Assembly (NCBI RefSeq): GCF_036621415.1 | Contig: NZ_CP030941.1 | Span: forward strand, 1,054,001 to 1,118,000 | Direction: 5' to 3' | From: Nitratireductor thuwali | Lineage (GTDB): Bacteria; Pseudomonadota; Alphaproteobacteria; Rhizobiales; Rhizobiaceae | Length of the DNA: 64,000 nucleotides | In this document: one piece after another, positions 61,799-64,000 of the stretch | Layout of the letters: the number at the start of each line of letters is the position of its first letter | Numbering within the stretch: the first letter of the stretch is position 1 | The notes under the pieces: generated by a model | Databases searched by the model: none | Told to the model about the DNA's origin: nothing | What the model saw: only the letters and a program-made list of their open reading frames with translations | Translations under genes and position numbers: made by a program

Positions 61799-63628
61799 CT
61801 AGGACGTCGGCTTTTCGGTCGGCTTTGTCCGGTCCGCGCGCTGTTCGGCCGGTCCTTGCGCCGACATCAGGTTATGCGCCGTATTGACGATGCCCACATG
61901 GGAGAATGCCTGCGGAAAATTGCCCAGCTGCCTGCCCAGGAGCGGATCGTACTGTTCGGCCAACAGCCCCAGATCGTTGCGCAGTGACAGCAGCCGCTCG
62001 AAAATCTTCGAGGCCTCCTTCACGCGGCCCATCATGGTGAGAGCGTCGGCGAGCCAGAAACTGCAGACAAGGAAGGTACCTTCCGTTCCGCTCAGCCCGT
62101 CCGGCGCGTGCTCCGGGTGGTAGCGAAGGACGAGGCCGTCTTGTGTCAGCTCCCGCTGGATCGCCTCCACCGTACCGATCACGCGCGGATCGTCCGGCGG
62201 CAGGAACCCTGTCAACGGTATCAGGAGCAGCGAAGCGTCGAGGGCCGTGCCGCCATAGTGCTGGACGAAGGACCGCTTTTTCTCGCTCCAGCCTTTCGAC
62301 AATATTTCGTCCCGGATCTGCTCGCGTTCGGCTTTCCAGCTCTCCGAAGGTCCGTCGAGCCCGAAATCCTCCACCGCCCGCACGCCGCGGTCGAAAGCCA
62401 CCCAGGCCATCAGCTTGGAATGCGTGAAATGCCGCGGCTCCCCGCGGATCTCCCATATGCCTTGATCGGGCGAGCGCCATTGCCCCTTGAGCTCCCCCAG
62501 CAGCGTCCTTTGAAAGTTCCACGCCTCGTGGGACGGTTCGAGCTGAAACTTTCGGCCGACATGCAGGGCGTCCAGCAGTTCCCCATAGACGTCGATCTGC
62601 AATTGGCCATAGGCGCCGTTGCCGATGCGCACGGGCTTGGAACCTTCGTAGCCCGCAAGCCAGGGCAGTTCGACCTCGGTGAGGCGCCGCTCGCCGGCAA
62701 GCCCGTACATGATCTGCAATTGCGCCGGATGCCCTGCGGCTGCCCGCAGCATCCACTCCCGCCACGCCTTGGCCTCGTCCCGGTAGCCGGACGTCAGGAA
62801 CGCATAAAGGGTCAGCGTCGCGTCGCGGATCCAGCAATAGCGGTAGTCCCAGTTCCGTTCCCCGCCCAGCTGTTCGGGCAGAGACGTCGTCGGCGCGGCG
62901 ACAATTCCGCCGGTCGGTGCAAATGTCAGCGCTTTCAAGGTTATCAGCGAGCGCGTGACCGCGTCCCGCCAGGGATGCTCCTTGTCGATCCGGCACTGGC
63001 TGGACCAGTCGCGCCACCAGGTCTCCGCTTCCTCCAGCCGCTGCTGCGGATCTATGTCGCGCTCCTCGACGCGGTGCGAGGGATGCCAGGCAAGCACGAA
63101 CGGGACGGTCGCGCCCGCGCCGACGGTGAACTCGGCGGTCGTGCGAAGGTTCTCGCTGACGAGCTTGACGCGCGTGCGCAGCTCGATCGCATCGGGGCCG
63201 GCCACGGCCCGCGCGCCGAAATCGGCCCGCTGCAGCCAGGGAACGGTACTGCCATAGCCGAAGCGCAGGACGAATTCGCAACGCATGCGGACCCGCCCGC
63301 GATCGCCGCGGACAAGGCGCACCACATCGACATGTTCCTCGTCACGGGCGAGCGGCATGAAGTCGATGAGCGTCACCGCGCCCTCTTCCGTCTCGAATGT
63401 CGTCTCCAGGATCATCGTGTCGGGCCGGTAGCGGCGCGAGATCTTGGCGCCCTCATCGGCCGGCGCCAGGCGCCAATAGCCGTTGTCCGGCTTGCCGAGC
63501 AGAGCCGCAAAGCAGGCGTCCGAATCGAACCGTGGGAGGCAGAGCCAGTCGAGCGAGCCATCTCGCGCCACCAGCGCGCAGGAGAGCATGTTGCCGATCA
63601 GGCCGTAATCTTCGATGGGCTTGCTCAT
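61799..63628 (-). CDS. Glycoside hydrolase family 15 protein (glucoamylase/trehalase type)
   Basis: The 609-residue protein has an N-terminal beta domain (IEDYGLIGNMLSCALVARDG, WLCLPRFDSDACF) and an (alpha/alpha)6 GH15 barrel. The catalytic region is GERNWDYRYCWIRDATLTL, with later YGGTALDASLLLIP and FPQAFSHVGIVNTAHNL. The family releases glucose from alpha-glucans or trehalose. No signal peptide is visible. It starts 5 bp after the SDR stop, so the two are co-transcribed. Confidence 0.9.
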   Translation of the reverse strand: MSKPIEDYGLIGNMLSCALVARDGSLDWLCLPRFDSDACFAALLGKPDNGYWRLAPADEGAKISRRYRPDTMILETTFETEEGAVTLIDFMPLARDEEHVDVVRLVRGDRGRVRMRCEFVLRFGYGSTVPWLQRADFGARAVAGPDAIELRTRVKLVSENLRTTAEFTVGAGATVPFVLAWHPSHRVEERDIDPQQRLEEAETWWRDWSSQCRIDKEHPWRDAVTRSLITLKALTFAPTGGIVAAPTTSLPEQLGGERNWDYRYCWIRDATLTLYAFLTSGYRDEAKAWREWMLRAAAGHPAQLQIMYGLAGERRLTEVELPWLAGYEGSKPVRIGNGAYGQLQIDVYGELLDALHVGRKFQLEPSHEAWNFQRTLLGELKGQWRSPDQGIWEIRGEPRHFTHSKLMAWVAFDRGVRAVEDFGLDGPSESWKAEREQIRDEILSKGWSEKKRSFVQHYGGTALDASLLLIPLTGFLPPDDPRVIGTVEAIQRELTQDGLVLRYHPEHAPDGLSGTEGTFLVCSFWLADALTMMGRVKEASKIFERLLSLRNDLGLLAEQYDPLLGRQLGNFPQAFSHVGIVNTAHNLMSAQGPAEQRADRTKPTEKPTS

Positions 63629-63633
63629 AGCGC

Positions 63634-64000
63634 TCACCCGCTGCCGCGGAAGGCGGGGTAAAGGGCCATACCGCCGTCGACATAGAGCGTGGCACCCGTA
63701 ACGTAGTCGGAAAGATCCGAGGCGAGGAACAGCACCGCATTGGCGACATCCGGCGGTTCCCCGATCCGGCCGTAGGGGATCAGCTTGAGAAGCTCCGATT
63801 CGGCCTGCGGCGTCTCCCACGCTTCGCGGTTGATCGGCGTGCGGATCGCGCCGGGCGCGATCGCGTTGACGCGGATGCGATCGGGAGCAACCTCCTGGGC
63901 AAGGGACTGCATCATGAGGGCGATGCCTCCCTTGGAGGAGGCATAATTCACCTCGAAAGCCCAGGGTATCCTCTGATGGACGGAGCTCATGCAGATGATC
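63634..64000 (-). CDS. SDR-family oxidoreductase, C-terminal part (glucose 1-dehydrogenase-like; start outside window)
   Basis: The frame runs from the right edge to a stop at 63634-63636 and gives about 121 residues. It contains the catalytic MSSVH serine segment, the YASSKGG tyrosine-lysine pair, VNAIAPGAIRTPIN and the terminal VTGATLYVDGGMAL typical of glucose 1-dehydrogenases and 3-oxoacyl-ACP reductase relatives. The N-terminal nucleotide-binding part lies outside the window. Pairing with GH15 suggests a glucan or trehalose-to-gluconate function. Confidence 0.85.
   Translation of the reverse strand, partial: IICMSSVHQRIPWAFEVNYASSKGGIALMMQSLAQEVAPDRIRVNAIAPGAIRTPINREAWETPQAESELLKLIPYGRIGEPPDVANAVLFLASDLSDYVTGATLYVDGGMALYPAFRGSG

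Noticed and set aside
62108-63661. A 517-codon plus-strand frame opposite GH15
   Set aside because: GH15 catalytic motifs on the minus strand explain the region; the frame is a shadow.

Overview
The window is about 64 kb of high-GC chromosomal-type DNA from an alphaproteobacterium, most likely a Hyphomicrobiales member near the Phyllobacteriaceae/Rhizobiaceae (Mesorhizobium, Aquamicrobium, Chelativorans or Nitratireductor are reasonable guesses). The grounds are the codon bias, the many solute-binding-protein importers, a DUF982 protein, and short intergenic palindromic repeats of the kind found in rhizobial genomes. This is inference; no rRNA or phylogenetic marker is present. I see no tRNA, CRISPR array, insertion sequence or prophage. 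Almost every gene belongs to a compact operon whose junctions overlap by a few bases.

Region 1 (1-10957) is a sulfur and redox block. After the tail of an unidentified gene come, all on the minus strand in transcription order from 9706 to 402: a DUF302 periplasmic protein, flavocytochrome c sulfide dehydrogenase (fccA, fccB), a cysteine synthase fused to a glutaredoxin, a group II PLP decarboxylase, a SoxYZ fusion carrier, a small alpha/beta-barrel-like protein, a DsrE-family protein, an ECF sigma factor with a zinc anti-sigma factor, and a SAM methyltransferase with a membrane tail. An AraC regulator diverges at 9947. A 45-bp near-identical element lies about 100 bp upstream of both the DUF302 gene and the small-protein gene, so the AraC protein probably controls two transcription units. 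I read this as a system that takes in sulfide or thiosulfate-level sulfur, carries it on SoxYZ and feeds it into S-sulfocysteine or cysteine chemistry.

Region 2 (11121-19424) holds a CAP-domain lipoprotein, a PilZ protein, and then a TRAP operon: a fused DctQM permease, DctP, an SDR dehydrogenase, an IclR regulator, an acyl-CoA synthetase and a double PPC/DUF296 protein. It looks like uptake and CoA activation of an organic acid. A perfect IclR-like palindrome lies upstream.

Region 3 (19459-30620) is a divergent unit around a ROK repressor with a nested palindromic operator. To the left are the repressor, a 784-residue PIG-L deacetylase with a GATase-like tail, and an EamA transporter. To the right is a sugar-type ABC importer with an argininosuccinate-lyase-family enzyme and a PfkB kinase inside the operon.

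Region 4 (30692-42721) holds an exported alpha/beta hydrolase and a second sugar-type ABC importer operon on the minus strand (Gfo/Idh/MocA oxidoreductase, sugar isomerase, PHP metallohydrolase, ATPase, two permeases, binding protein). Divergent from it are a LacI regulator and a GH38-like protein. Two copies of a 14-bp LacI-type operator sit in the divergent promoter.

Region 5 (42804-46625) holds a glycogen-debranching-type glucosidase, a GT4 glycosyltransferase and a DUF982 protein.

Region 6 (46988-61655) is a polysaccharide utilisation locus: LacI regulator, heparinase II/III-like lyase, a complete Dpp-type ABC importer, a DUF2264 glycosidase-like protein, a 2-hydroxyacid dehydrogenase, an acetyltransferase fused to a helical-toroid domain, and a ThuA-like protein. 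Four copies of a TTGCGTA motif mark the likely LacI operators.

Region 7 (61799-64000) is a GH15 glucoamylase or trehalase-like enzyme and the tail of an SDR. A recurring structural feature is a strong GC-rich hairpin just after each of the four binding-protein genes.
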